The translations under genes were made by a program, and so were the position numbers. Below, in pieces: positions 36,966-46,514 of a stretch of 64,000 bases of DNA. Origin of the DNA: Pseudomonadota bacterium (GTDB lineage Bacteria; Pseudomonadota; Gammaproteobacteria; Steroidobacterales; SZUA-146); assembly GCA_039028935.1 (NCBI GenBank), contig JBCCHD010000005.1, forward strand, positions 62,001 through 126,000, given 5' to 3'. Within the stretch, counting starts at the first letter, position 1. Each line of letters begins with the position of its first letter. The notes below the pieces were generated by a model, which saw only the letters and a program-made list of their open reading frames with translations, was not told where the DNA came from and did not search any database.

Positions 36966-38359
36966 GTAAACGCCGTATCTTTGTGCTCGACACCAATGTG
37001 TTGATGCACGACCCCGCCGCCATTTTCCGCTTTGACGAGCATGATGTTCATCTGCCCATGATGGTGCTTGAGGAACTGGATCGCGGCAAAAAAGGCATGT
37101 CAGAAGCCGCGCGGAACGCGCGTCAAGCGAGCCGCTTTATTGACGAGCTGATACAAAAAGGGGGCGACACGCTCATCGAAGAAGGCGTTCAGCTGCCTGG
37201 GCGATTTCACCGTGGCGAGGACAACGAAATCGACGCGGGTCGTCTGATGTTCGATACCGATACCCTCCAGACGCCCTCAGTAGCATTAACCGAGGAAGTG
37301 CCGGACAACAGCATTCTCTCTACCGCCATCCATCTCAAGGTCAAGTACTCCGACGCGGACGTCGTACTGGTCTCAAAAGATATCAACCTGCGCATCAAGG
37401 CGCGCATTGTGGGTGTCGCCGCCGAGGACTACTACAATGATAAGACGCTCAACGATGTTGACCTGCTCTTTTCTGGCGTGAGCGAGCTGCCCCATGATTT
37501 TTGGGACACCCATAGCAAGAACATGGATTCCTGGCTCGAGGAAGGCCGCACGTTTTACAAACTCAGCGGCCCGCTGGTCAGCACATGGGCACCCGGTCAA
37601 TTCGTCTACTCGGACCAAGCGACCGCCTTCGACGCCACGGTGGTCAGTCTTGACGACGACGGCGCAACGGTCGAGTTAGTGCAGGACTATCGCAGCGAAC
37701 ACAACAACGTGTGGGGCATTCGAGCGCGTAATCGCGAGCAAAACTACGTGCTCAACCTGCTGCTCAACGACGACATCGATTTTGTCACGGTACTCGGCGC
37801 AGCAGGCACCGGAAAAACCTTGCTCGCCCTCGCCGCTGGCCTTCAACAAACGCTGGATGATAATCGCTTCAAAGAAATCATCATGACTCGCGTCACGGTA
37901 CCGTTGGGTGAGGACATCGGTTTTCTGCCTGGCACCGAAGAAGAAAAAATGGAGTCGTGGATGGGCGCGCTGATGGACAATCTGGAGGTGCTCACGCAAA
38001 GCGAAGAGAGCGGCTCATGGGGGCGCGGCGCAACGCAAGATTTGGTCCGCAGTCGCATCAAAATTCGGTCGATGAATTTTATGCGAGGTCGCACCTTCTT
38101 CGGGCGGTACATTATTGTCGACGAAGCCCAAAACCTCACCGCCAAACAAATGAAAGCGCTCATCACTCGGGCCGGCCCGGGCACCAAGGTGGTGGCGATC
38201 GGTAACGTCGCGCAAATCGACACGCCCTACCTAACCGAAACCACGTCCGGACTGACCTACGTCGTGAATCGTTTCAAATCCTGGCCCCATTCGGGTCATA
38301 TCACCCTGATGCAGGGCGAACGCTCCCGTCTGGCCGATTACGCATCGGATGCCCTTTGA
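36962..38359 (+). CDS. PIN-PhoH (PhoH2-type) ATPase/ribonuclease
   Basis: A 465-residue cytoplasmic fusion protein. Residues about 4-160 form a PIN ribonuclease domain (RRIFVLDTNVLMHDP, with later acidic residues, e.g. in KYSDADVVLVSKDINLRIKA). Residues about 230-460 form a PhoH ATPase domain with Walker A GAAGTGKTLLA (about 279-289) and Walker B FGRYIIVDEAQN (about 380-391). PhoH2 proteins are reported to act as RNA helicases and ribonucleases. The start codon overlaps the bcp stop (ATGA), so the two are cotranslated. Confidence 0.92.
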   Translation: MSKRRIFVLDTNVLMHDPAAIFRFDEHDVHLPMMVLEELDRGKKGMSEAARNARQASRFIDELIQKGGDTLIEEGVQLPGRFHRGEDNEIDAGRLMFDTDTLQTPSVALTEEVPDNSILSTAIHLKVKYSDADVVLVSKDINLRIKARIVGVAAEDYYNDKTLNDVDLLFSGVSELPHDFWDTHSKNMDSWLEEGRTFYKLSGPLVSTWAPGQFVYSDQATAFDATVVSLDDDGATVELVQDYRSEHNNVWGIRARNREQNYVLNLLLNDDIDFVTVLGAAGTGKTLLALAAGLQQTLDDNRFKEIIMTRVTVPLGEDIGFLPGTEEEKMESWMGALMDNLEVLTQSEESGSWGRGATQDLVRSRIKIRSMNFMRGRTFFGRYIIVDEAQNLTAKQMKALITRAGPGTKVVAIGNVAQIDTPYLTETTSGLTYVVNRFKSWPHSGHITLMQGERSRLADYASDAL

Positions 38360-38506
38360 GATCCAAGGCCATGGATGCTGGCTCGCTCACACCACTCGGA
38401 CACCGTGGATACGCCGGTCTGCCGTCGTGATGAGGGGCCCGCCATGACCGGGAACCTCACCCTGGACAGTCGGTCTGAAAGACTGATGGGCGGGCAGGAG
38501 CATAAA
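38360..38506 (+). other. Leader between the PhoH2 and BepA-like genes
   Basis: A 147-bp gap containing a short hairpin (CAGTC at 38467-38471 pairing with GACTG at 38481-38485) just upstream of a GGAG ribosome site. The peptidase frame stays open through this gap without a good start. I could match it to no riboswitch class I know. Confidence 0.3.
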
Positions 38507-40006
38507 ATGAAACTTGTTTTATTTCTTATTGTTATGGGATTTACCTCAAGTATCTATGCAAATGTAAACAGCGACCTGCCCGATCTCGGCCTCTCCGCCA
38601 GCGCACGCATTTCCAGCACCCAGGAATATCAGCTTGGCCGCGCGATTGTTCGAGATTTACAGCGACGCGGTGCCATTCTTCAGGACCCGGAGCTCACCGC
38701 GTATATCCAAGCCATCGGCCATCGCATCGCGATTCACGCACACGAAGGCGACCAGCGCTTCACCTTTTTTGTCGTCGACGATCCAGAAATCAACGCGTTT
38801 GCCCTGCCGGGCGGCTTCATCGGCGTCCACACCGGCTTGATCGCGGCCACCCGTAACGAAAATGAACTCGCGGGTGTACTGGCGCACGAAATCGCGCACG
38901 TCAGTCAGAAACACATCGCGCGGTTCATCGAATCTCAGGGTCAAAACAGCATGCTCACGACCGCGGCAAGTTTGGCGGCTATTTTGATCGGCGGTTTGGG
39001 CGGGGCGGACAGCGCGGCCATCGGCGCAGCTGTGCAGGCTGTCCAGGGCGCCTCCATTCAACAGCGCATCAACTTTACCCGTGACAACGAATACGAAGCG
39101 GATCGCGTCGGCGTACAGTTTCTGTATGAAGCGGGCTTTGATCCCGAGGGCATGCCGAGTTTTTTCCAGACCCTTTCACGCCGTAACGGCGTGGCCGGTC
39201 AGCAGGTACCCGAATTTCTCCGCACCCACCCGGTAACCCGAAATCGCATCGCGGAAACCCGAAACCGCGCCGAGCAGCTTCCTGAGCGTCGTGTGCCCAG
39301 TTCGATGAGCTATGGGCTGGCCAAGGCGCGTTTGAACATTCTATCAAAGCGCAGCGCAACCGTGGCTCTCAGTGACATTGAGGCGCGCATTGAGGGTCAT
39401 CCCTCCGAAGAACGCGACGACGTCCAGTATGCCTTTGGGCTCGCCCTCATGCGCGCCGGAGAAACCCAACGCGCTGTCGAACTCATCGAACCGCTGTTCA
39501 AACGCAACCAAGCCACTGTCGCCTACCATATTCTCTACGGCGAGGCGCTTTTCGCCGACGACCAGGTTGACGAGGCGCTGGTGCGGCTGGGACAGTCGCA
39601 GCGCTTATTCCCGCGCAATGTGCCGCTAACAATGAGTCACGCCAGCCTGCTGGTTGACGCCGGCGAATCCGAAGAGGCGCGCACACTGATGCTCGATTTG
39701 GTTAATAACGTCGACTACACCACCGAGCAGCTTCGCATCCTGGCGCTGGCAGCAAACGCCGCCGGTTACAACGGCGACGCGCACTACTATATGTCCGAAT
39801 TTCATGTGCTCAATGGCCAACTCTCGTTGGCGGCCGATCAACTTCGCCTCGCACTCAAATCCCCCGACATTCGCGACTACCAATTCGCTCGTATTGAAAC
39901 GCGTCTCGAGGAAATCGAAGCCGTCATTGTGAAAAGTCGTCGAAACCAGCGCCGCGCACCCAGGGCTAAACCACAGCCTTTGCGCGACGCGGTTGCGGCC
40001 CGATAG
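38507..40006 (+). CDS. BepA-like periplasmic M48 peptidase with TPR repeats
   Basis: A 499-residue secreted protein; the ATG at 38507 (GGAG 8-9 bp upstream) gives a signal peptide ending SIYAN. The M48 domain has HEIAH (in LAHEIAHVSQKH) and EYEADRVGVQFL for zinc. The FALPGGFIGVHTGLI strand precedes it. After about residue 290 there are helical TPR-like repeats (about 320-470), as in BepA/YfgC, which assembles and degrades LptD and BAM substrates. The C-terminus is very basic. It is the third of four M48 enzymes in the window and the one most like canonical BepA. Confidence 0.92.
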   Translation: MKLVLFLIVMGFTSSIYANVNSDLPDLGLSASARISSTQEYQLGRAIVRDLQRRGAILQDPELTAYIQAIGHRIAIHAHEGDQRFTFFVVDDPEINAFALPGGFIGVHTGLIAATRNENELAGVLAHEIAHVSQKHIARFIESQGQNSMLTTAASLAAILIGGLGGADSAAIGAAVQAVQGASIQQRINFTRDNEYEADRVGVQFLYEAGFDPEGMPSFFQTLSRRNGVAGQQVPEFLRTHPVTRNRIAETRNRAEQLPERRVPSSMSYGLAKARLNILSKRSATVALSDIEARIEGHPSEERDDVQYAFGLALMRAGETQRAVELIEPLFKRNQATVAYHILYGEALFADDQVDEALVRLGQSQRLFPRNVPLTMSHASLLVDAGESEEARTLMLDLVNNVDYTTEQLRILALAANAAGYNGDAHYYMSEFHVLNGQLSLAADQLRLALKSPDIRDYQFARIETRLEEIEAVIVKSRRNQRRAPRAKPQPLRDAVAAR

Positions 40007-40189
40007 TCACCACCTCGCAACGCGCTAAAACCCCTTCACAGGCCGTTCACGCACTCGCCCAGTGGCGACTTGCACTAGTACGAGATTGCCAAACAACACC
40101 ACATAATACTGGCGCTTACGAGCAAACAGGACTAGAATAGTACCCTTTAGATGATGCGCCGCGTGGCGGCGCGAAGACTGGGTACAGCT

Positions 40190-40648
40190 GTGCTAAAAAT
40201 GAGCAAAATGACGGACTATGGCACCGTGGTTTTGGCAACCCTCGCCAATCAACCCGGCGCCGTGTTTAGTGCGGTAGAAGTTGCCGAAGCCACTCGCCTT
40301 AACGAGCCGACGGTCAAAAAAATCCTCAAGACACTCGCACGCGCGAATCTAGTCGATTCGTTTCGCGGGCAGCAAGGCGGCTACGCACTGAAAGGCAGCG
40401 CGCACGAAATCAGTGCCGCCCGAATCATCGACGCACTTGAAGGGCCCGTCATGCTTACCCAGTGCAGCGCACCGGAATACACCTGTCACATTCAATCTTG
40501 CTGCACCGTGGGCCGTAGCTGGCAAATCATCAATCACCAAATCCGCATGGCGCTCGAGGACATCTCGCTGGCGCAGCTACTGCAAGGCGGCCCGTTGGCA
40601 ATGAACCCTATGCAGTTTGATCTCCCTCTCCCCGCTTCGGCGAACTAA
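40190..40648 (+). CDS. Rrf2-family regulator of the SUF operon
   Basis: A 152-residue winged-helix regulator. Starting at GTG 40190 gives VLKMSKMTDYGTVVLATLA, the start typical of SUF-linked Rrf2 proteins; an ATG at 40151 would add 13 basic residues. The helix-turn-helix lies at about 25-60. A cysteine cluster, CSAPEYTCHIQSCC (about 90-105), is suited to binding an Fe-S cluster, as in IscR/SufR-type sensors. It lies 12 bp upstream of sufB, so it probably autoregulates the operon according to Fe-S supply. I found no convincing operator by eye. Confidence 0.88.
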   Translation: MLKMSKMTDYGTVVLATLANQPGAVFSAVEVAEATRLNEPTVKKILKTLARANLVDSFRGQQGGYALKGSAHEISAARIIDALEGPVMLTQCSAPEYTCHIQSCCTVGRSWQIINHQIRMALEDISLAQLLQGGPLAMNPMQFDLPLPASAN

Positions 40649-40660
40649 TCGGACACCGTA

Positions 40661-42109
40661 ATGGCCAAATCTCAAGACGATATGCACGACTTAGTCGATC
40701 GCTCGTACAAGCATGGATTCGTGACGGACATCGCGTCCGAAACGCTTCCACCAGGACTCGACGAGGATGTGATTCGACGTATTTCTGCGATTAAAAACGA
40801 GCCCGAGTTTTTGCTCGAATGGCGGCTCAAGGCGTATCGCCGATGGCTGAAGATGGAGCCACCCAACTGGGCGAAACTGAATATCGAGCCGATCGACTAC
40901 CAAGCGATCTCGTATTATTCGGCGCCCAAATCCGAAAAGGACAAGCCACAAAGTCTCGATGAGGTCGATCCCAAGCTGCTCGAAACGTATGACAAGCTGG
41001 GCATTCCGCTGCATGAGCGCGCGCGATTGGCCGGTGTGGCCGTCGATGCCGTGTTCGACAGTGTGTCGGTCGCCACCACCTTTCGCGAGAAATTGCTCGA
41101 CGCCGGCGTCATCTTTTGTTCTTTTTCTGAAGCGGTCAAAGACTACCCTGAGTTAGTCAAACAGTACTTGGGCTCGGTCGTGTCGCACGCCGATAACTAT
41201 TTTGCCGCGCTCAATTCGGCCGTGTTCACCGACGGCTCGTTTGTGTATATCCCGGAGGGGGTTCGTTGCCCAATGGAGCTCTCAACGTACTTTCGGATCA
41301 ACGCAGCGAACACCGGTCAGTTCGAACGCACGCTGATCGTCGCAGACAAAGGCAGTCACGTGAGCTATCTCGAAGGCTGCACCGCGCCTATGCGCGACGA
41401 AAATCAGCTGCATGCTGCAGTCGTGGAACTCGTCGCACTCGATGACGCACAAATCAAATACAGCACGGTGCAAAACTGGTACCCCGGCGACGAAAACGGT
41501 GTCGGCGGCATTTACAATTTCGTGACCAAACGCGGCGATTGTCGTGGTCCACGCTCAAAAATTTCGTGGACTCAAGTCGAAACCGGCTCCGCCATCACCT
41601 GGAAATACCCAAGCTGTATTCTTCGGGGAGACGATTCTCAGGGCGAGTTCTATTCAGTGGCTGTTACCAATAACTGGCAGCAGGCCGATACGGGCACCAA
41701 AATGGTTCATATGGGCAAGAACACCCGCAGCACCATCATTTCGAAAGGCATTTCCGCCGGACAGGCACAGAATGCCTATCGCGGCCTGGTCAAAGTGCTG
41801 CCCGGCGCCAGTCACGCGCGGAACTATGCGCAGTGCGATTCACTGCTGCTCGGCGATAAGTGTGGCGCCCATACGTTCCCGTATATCGAGGCCGCTAACG
41901 CCACAGCTAAAATCGAGCACGAAGCGACGACATCCAAAATTGGCGAGGATCAAATGTTCTATTGCCAGCAGCGTGGTCTGTCAGAAGAAGACGCGGTGAG
42001 CTTAATCGTCAATGGGTTTTGCAAAGAAGTATTTAAAGAATTGCCAATGGAATTTGCTGTCGAAGCTCAGGCGCTTCTGACGGTCAGCCTCGAAGGCGCT
42101 GTTGGATAG
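40661..42109 (+). CDS. sufB: Fe-S scaffold protein SufB
   Basis: The scaffold subunit of the SufBCD complex on which Fe-S clusters form. The 482 residues show the family's N-terminal helical region, [10 protein letters not shown], then the right-handed parallel beta-helix ending with [26 protein letters not shown]; the cysteine of QCDSLL corresponds to the essential C405 of E. coli SufB. The C-terminal ISEKIGEDQ-like segment (here [19 protein letters not shown]) contacts SufC. First structural gene of a tightly packed operon (gaps of -4 to +31 bp). Confidence 0.97.
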   Translation: MAKSQDDMHDLVDRSYKHGFVTDIASETLPPGLDEDVIRRISAIKNEPEFLLEWRLKAYRRWLKMEPPNWAKLNIEPIDYQAISYYSAPKSEKDKPQSLDEVDPKLLETYDKLGIPLHERARLAGVAVDAVFDSVSVATTFREKLLDAGVIFCSFSEAVKDYPELVKQYLGSVVSHADNYFAALNSAVFTDGSFVYIPEGVRCPMELSTYFRINAANTGQFERTLIVADKGSHVSYLEGCTAPMRDENQLHAAVVELVALDDAQIKYSTVQNWYPGDENGVGGIYNFVTKRGDCRGPRSKISWTQVETGSAITWKYPSCILRGDDSQGEFYSVAVTNNWQQADTGTKMVHMGKNTRSTIISKGISAGQAQNAYRGLVKVLPGASHARNYAQCDSLLLGDKCGAHTFPYIEAANATAKIEHEATTSKIGEDQMFYCQQRGLSEEDAVSLIVNGFCKEVFKELPMEFAVEAQALLTVSLEGAVG

Positions 42110-42117
42110 GAATGACT

Positions 42118-42873
42118 ATGCTTAATATTAACAATCTACACGCAAGCGTTGACGACACGCGGATTCTAAAGGGCATCGACCTGAATATTGAGCCTGGCAG
42201 CGTGCACGCGATCATGGGTCCAAATGGCTCGGGTAAAAGCACACTCGCCGGTGTGCTCGCCGGCAACCCACGCTACGACGTGACCGATGGCACCGTCGAT
42301 TTTTTGGGTGACGACCTTAATGACATGAGCACGGAAGATCGCGCTCGCGCCGGTCTGTTCTTGGCCTTCCAATACCCGGTCGAAATCCCTGGGGTCAACA
42401 ATGCCTATCTGCTAAAAGCAGCGCTCAACGCCAAGCGTGCCTACAACGGCGAGCCCGAACTCGACGCCTTCGAGTTTCTGACCAAGATCAAATCCAGCAT
42501 GAAAACCATGAACATGAGCGAGGACTTTCTCAAGCGCGATGTAAACGCCGGCTTCTCGGGCGGCGAGAAAAAGCGCAATGAGGTGCTGCAAATGCAAATG
42601 CTCGAACCCGCGCTCGCAGTGCTCGATGAAACCGACTCCGGACTCGATATCGACGCGCTCAAAATCGTTGCCGATGGGGTCAACGGACTGCGCGATGAAC
42701 AACGCTCGTTTCTTGTCATCACGCACTACCAGCGCTTACTCGATTATATTGTGCCAGACTATGTGCATGTGCTGGCCAACGGCCGCATCGTAAAAAGTGG
42801 CGATCGAGAGTTGGCGCTCGAACTGGAAAAACGCGGTTACGACTGGATTGTACCGCAGGCTGTTGCGTCATGA
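42118..42873 (+). CDS. sufC: Fe-S assembly ATPase SufC
   Basis: A cytosolic ABC-type ATPase that drives the SufBCD scaffold. Walker A GPNGSGKST (about 35-43), the SGGEKKRNE signature with the SUF-specific KKRNE (about 144-152), and Walker B LAVLDETDSGLD are intact. Of two nearby starts, ATG 42118 has AGGA six bases upstream, whereas ATG 42112 abuts it; I chose 42118 (251 residues). The stop overlaps the sufD start by 4 bp. Confidence 0.97.
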   Translation: MLNINNLHASVDDTRILKGIDLNIEPGSVHAIMGPNGSGKSTLAGVLAGNPRYDVTDGTVDFLGDDLNDMSTEDRARAGLFLAFQYPVEIPGVNNAYLLKAALNAKRAYNGEPELDAFEFLTKIKSSMKTMNMSEDFLKRDVNAGFSGGEKKRNEVLQMQMLEPALAVLDETDSGLDIDALKIVADGVNGLRDEQRSFLVITHYQRLLDYIVPDYVHVLANGRIVKSGDRELALELEKRGYDWIVPQAVAS

Positions 42874-44132
42874 GACCCTCCATGGACCTGCTGGCGCAGG
42901 CCTTTGCCGACCGTGAACAAGCCAACCTACCCGCTTGGCTTGTCGATGATCAAGCGCACGCCTGGCAACGCGCCTTCGAGCACGGATTACCTTGGCGTCG
43001 AGACGAGCACTGGAAATACACGAGTCTCTTTGGGTTAGCGAAGCTGCCGCTGCGCTCGCCAGTTGCCCGCGACGCGGCACTCGAGCGCTCAGTGGAGCAC
43101 CGAGTATTCGACGCCACGAACAGCCACCTGATCGAGTGGCGTAACGGGCGTCTTATCACGCCAGCACCACTGCCCGAGGGTGTAACGCTGAGCGTAAATG
43201 GCGAGCGCCACCCCGCGGATACGCCGATTCGCTATTCGGTCATGCAAGATCTCAATCAAGCGTTCGCCGATTCAGCAGGCGTGCTCTCGATCGCGGACAA
43301 TACCCGGCTTGATAAACCCATCTATTTAGTGCATTCCTTGGATGGCACCCATACCTTGGCGTCACCCAAACTGCATATCCAGGTCGGTGCGCAGTGCGAC
43401 CTACACGTGGTGGATCATCTGGGTGGTCATAGTGAATCGGGCGTCACCAACCGGCATCTTTCGTTATCGCTCGACGCCAACTCGCATGTGCAGCACGCGC
43501 TTCTGCAACAGCATGACCACAGCGCGAGTTTTATCAATAACACGCAGGTCACGGTTGGACGCGACGCCCACTACGCGGCGCTAACCATTGATTTGGGTGC
43601 ACAACTTGCCCGTCACGACTTGGGCATTGCGCTCAATGATCACAACGCGCAATGCACGATGCTCGCTGTGTATTTGCCGCATGGTGACCAACATGTGGAT
43701 CACCATACGGTGGTGCATCACAACACCCCACACACTCACAGCCAACAGCGCTATCACGGGGTGGCCGGCACCAAGGGCCACGGTGTGTTTAATGGCAAGG
43801 TGTTGGTGCAAAAGGACGCACAAAAAATCACTGCTGAGCAGAGCAATCAAAACATACTGCTGAGCGAGAAGGCGGCCGTCGACACCAAGCCGGAACTCGA
43901 AATTTATGCCGACGACGTCAAATGCTCGCATGGAGCGACGGTCGGTCAGCTCGACCCGACGTCGCTGTTCTATTTACAAAGCCGTGGGTTGAGTAAGCAT
44001 GACGCTCAACGACTGCTCGTGCAGGGTTTTGTGCGCGACATATATAGCAACGTGCACAACGACACGCTCGCTGCCTGGCTCGACGCGGCAATCCTGTCCA
44101 AACTTGACGTCATGGTGGAGGACACGCAATGA
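42870..44132 (+). CDS. sufD: Fe-S scaffold protein SufD
   Basis: A paralogue of SufB that completes the SufB-SufC2-SufD complex. The 420 residues have the variable N-terminal helical part (RRDEHWKYTSLFGLAK), the beta-helix (about 150-330) and the conserved end KCSHGATVGQLDPTSLFYL (here starting VKCSHG), where the histidine matches E. coli SufD H360. It overlaps sufC and sufS by 4 bp at each end. Confidence 0.96.
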   Translation: MRPSMDLLAQAFADREQANLPAWLVDDQAHAWQRAFEHGLPWRRDEHWKYTSLFGLAKLPLRSPVARDAALERSVEHRVFDATNSHLIEWRNGRLITPAPLPEGVTLSVNGERHPADTPIRYSVMQDLNQAFADSAGVLSIADNTRLDKPIYLVHSLDGTHTLASPKLHIQVGAQCDLHVVDHLGGHSESGVTNRHLSLSLDANSHVQHALLQQHDHSASFINNTQVTVGRDAHYAALTIDLGAQLARHDLGIALNDHNAQCTMLAVYLPHGDQHVDHHTVVHHNTPHTHSQQRYHGVAGTKGHGVFNGKVLVQKDAQKITAEQSNQNILLSEKAAVDTKPELEIYADDVKCSHGATVGQLDPTSLFYLQSRGLSKHDAQRLLVQGFVRDIYSNVHNDTLAAWLDAAILSKLDVMVEDTQ

Positions 44133-45373
44133 CTGTACCCGCTACCGCATCCCCAGCGTTCGACATCGACGCGATTCGTTCTGACTTCCCCATTCTCAAT
44201 CAGTCGGTCCACGGTAAAGATCTCGTGTTTTTGGACAGCGCGGCGTCAGCCCAACGACCGCAACAGGTCATTGACGCGATCAGCCGTTACTATTCGCGTG
44301 ATCACGCCAATGTGCATCGCGGTGTCCACGCTTTGAGCGAACGCGCCACGGCCGCGTATGAGGGCGCCCGAGAAAAAGTACGGGCCTACATCAATGCGCA
44401 GTCAACCGCCGAAATTATTTTTGTTCGGGGCACCACCGAAGCGATCAATCTTGTGGCGCAATCCTACGGGCGGGAGCGACTCGGCCCCGGCGACGAAATC
44501 TTGATTACGTGGATGGAACACCATGCCAACATTGTGCCATGGCAAATGGTCTGTAAGCAGACTGGCGCAAAGCTCGTAGTGGCGCCGATCACGGACGCCG
44601 GTGAGCTTGACTTGGATGCACTGAAGGGCTTGTTGAACGAACGCACACGCCTCCTCGCAGTGGGGCACATTTCGAATGCCATCGGCACGGTCAACCCGAT
44701 CAAAGCCATTATCGAGCACGCGCATCAGTTTGATGTTCCGGTGCTGGTTGATGGCGCGCAGTCTATGCCGCACGGCCGGGTTGATGTGCAGGCCCTCGAT
44801 GCGGATTTTTTCGCCTTCTCAAGTCACAAAATGTTTGGCCCCACGGGTGTCGGCGTACTCTATGGCAAGCAGGCACTACTCGATGCGATGCCACCCTATC
44901 AGGGCGGCGGAGACATGATTCTCGCCGTGGATTTCGAAAAGACGCTCTACAATGAGCTGCCCGCCAAGTTTGAAGCCGGTACACCCAACATTGCAGGCGT
45001 TGTCGGATTGGGTGCAGCGATTGACTATCTGTCAGCGCTCGACTTCGATGTGATCGCACAGCACGAACAGTCACTGTTGCAGTATGCCCACGAGCAGCTC
45101 AGAGACATCCCGGATCTACGCATCATTGGCACTGCGCGCAACAAAGCCAGCGTTGTCTCCTTTGTACTTGACTCGGTCCACGCCCACGACCTGGGTACCA
45201 TTGTAGACAGTGAGGGAGTGGCCATCCGTACCGGCCACCATTGCGCCATGCCGGTTATGGATTTCTTCAACGTGCCGGCCACGGCACGTGCATCGTTCGC
45301 GTTTTACAATCAACATAGCGAAGTCGATGTACTCGCCGGGGCCCTGCGCAAAGCTCAGCGGATGTTTGCATAA
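44129..45373 (+). CDS. sufS: Cysteine desulfurase SufS
   Basis: A PLP enzyme that takes sulfur from cysteine to form a persulfide. The PLP lysine is in FSSHKMFGPTG (about 229-239), and the active-site cysteine lies in the short loop RTGHHCAMPVM (about 369-379), marking group II (SufS/CsdA). The PLP-pocket motif FVRGTTEAINLVAQ is also present. At 414 residues it is of standard length. Its partner is probably the SufU-like protein encoded next, since no sufE is present in the operon. Confidence 0.96.
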   Translation: MTVPATASPAFDIDAIRSDFPILNQSVHGKDLVFLDSAASAQRPQQVIDAISRYYSRDHANVHRGVHALSERATAAYEGAREKVRAYINAQSTAEIIFVRGTTEAINLVAQSYGRERLGPGDEILITWMEHHANIVPWQMVCKQTGAKLVVAPITDAGELDLDALKGLLNERTRLLAVGHISNAIGTVNPIKAIIEHAHQFDVPVLVDGAQSMPHGRVDVQALDADFFAFSSHKMFGPTGVGVLYGKQALLDAMPPYQGGGDMILAVDFEKTLYNELPAKFEAGTPNIAGVVGLGAAIDYLSALDFDVIAQHEQSLLQYAHEQLRDIPDLRIIGTARNKASVVSFVLDSVHAHDLGTIVDSEGVAIRTGHHCAMPVMDFFNVPATARASFAFYNQHSEVDVLAGALRKAQRMFA

Positions 45374-45816
45374 TGGATTTGCGCGATCTCTATCAACAGA
45401 TCATTGTCGATCACAACCGCAGCCCGCGTAATTTTCGCAAGATCGATCACCCCACCCACTCCGCTCAAGGGTTCAATCCACTATGCGGCGATAAGTTGAC
45501 CCTCTACATCACCCTTGATGGCGATGTCATTACCGACATCGCATTTGAAGGCAGCGGCTGCGCGATTTCGGTGGCATCGGCGTCACTGCTCACCGAACGG
45601 CTGAAGGGCCGGACCGTCAGTGAGGCGCGCGAGACGTTTGCGCAACTGCACGATGTGTTTACCGCCATCGAGGAGCCAGAGAACCTTGAAGAGCTGGGCA
45701 AACTCGGTGCGCTAGCGGGTGTACGGGCGTACCCATCCCGCATAAAATGTGCAAGCCTGAGCTGGCACGCGCTCAATAACGCACTGAACGCTGACGGCAC
45801 AGCCTCAACCGAATAA
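45373..45816 (+). CDS. sufU: SufU-type sulfur transfer protein
   Basis: A 147-residue IscU-fold protein of the SufU branch. The zinc/sulfur ligands are in NPLCGD (about 35-40), GSGCAIS (about 60-66) and RIKCASLSW (about 121-129). The region between the second and third cysteine carries the family-typical helical insertion. In Firmicutes, SufU accepts sulfur from SufS and replaces SufE. It begins 1 bp inside the sufS stop. The operon has no sufE, which supports the same role here. Annotation as an IscU-type scaffold is a less likely alternative. Confidence 0.9.
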   Translation: MDLRDLYQQIIVDHNRSPRNFRKIDHPTHSAQGFNPLCGDKLTLYITLDGDVITDIAFEGSGCAISVASASLLTERLKGRTVSEARETFAQLHDVFTAIEEPENLEELGKLGALAGVRAYPSRIKCASLSWHALNNALNADGTASTE

Positions 45817-45847
45817 CGCCACGACGTTCATTAAACCGAGTCCAACT

Positions 45848-46402
45848 ATGTACAGCGCCTCCAGCGAACCGGTCACTCTTCACCGCAATTGCAAAGCAAC
45901 CCTCATTCCCGAAGGCTATGAGATCGAGCTTCCCCAGGGCAGCATCGGTTACATCACGCAAGCGCTTGGGGGTAGCTTTACTGTGTACGTGGACGGCAGC
46001 CTGTTTCGCATCAGCGGCATCGATGCCGATGCGCTGGGCAAAGAACCGGTGGAGCCGCCCACGCTGCCAGATAACTCGACCGATGAAGACGTTGAAGTTC
46101 TGATCTGGAGCCAAATCAGAACGTGTTATGACCCCGAGATTCCCATTAACGTGGTCGATTTGGGACTGATTTATACCTGCGACATTGTCAAACACGCGGA
46201 CAATACTCGACAGGTAAGCATCACCATGACGCTCACCGCACCCGGTTGCGGGATGGGCGATATTCTGGTCGAAGACGTTCGAAGCAAAGTCGCGCTGGTG
46301 CCAACCGTCACCGACACTGACGTGGAGCTGGTGTTTGATCCGCCCTGGGATCGCTCCATGATGTCCGAAGAAGCACAGCTTCAAACCGGCATGATGTACT
46401 GA
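45848..46402 (+). CDS. sufT: SufT (MIP18/DUF59) Fe-S assembly factor
   Basis: A 184-residue protein of the SufT group. A unique N-terminal part (about 1-70: ATLIPEGYEIELPQGSIGYITQALGGSFTVYV) precedes a MIP18 domain (about 85-170) with DPEIPINVVDLGLIY and the conserved cysteine motif TAPGCGMG (about 137-144). SufT proteins help maturation of Fe-S enzymes under high demand. Gap to sufU is 31 bp, so it is the last gene of the SUF operon. Confidence 0.92.
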   Translation: MYSASSEPVTLHRNCKATLIPEGYEIELPQGSIGYITQALGGSFTVYVDGSLFRISGIDADALGKEPVEPPTLPDNSTDEDVEVLIWSQIRTCYDPEIPINVVDLGLIYTCDIVKHADNTRQVSITMTLTAPGCGMGDILVEDVRSKVALVPTVTDTDVELVFDPPWDRSMMSEEAQLQTGMMY

Positions 46403-46514
46403 CCGCAACACGAGCCGCCGTCGCATCGAGCGTTTGACAAGCGCCTGAATTCCCACTAAAACTAGAGCATTCTGACGCGCCAGAGGGCGCCGGACTCATG
46501 CGAAAGGACTGCTC

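Noticed and set aside
38467-38485. c-di-GMP or other riboswitch at the BepA-like leader
   Set aside because: Only one short hairpin is visible and the GEMM, TPP and cobalamin consensus elements are absent.
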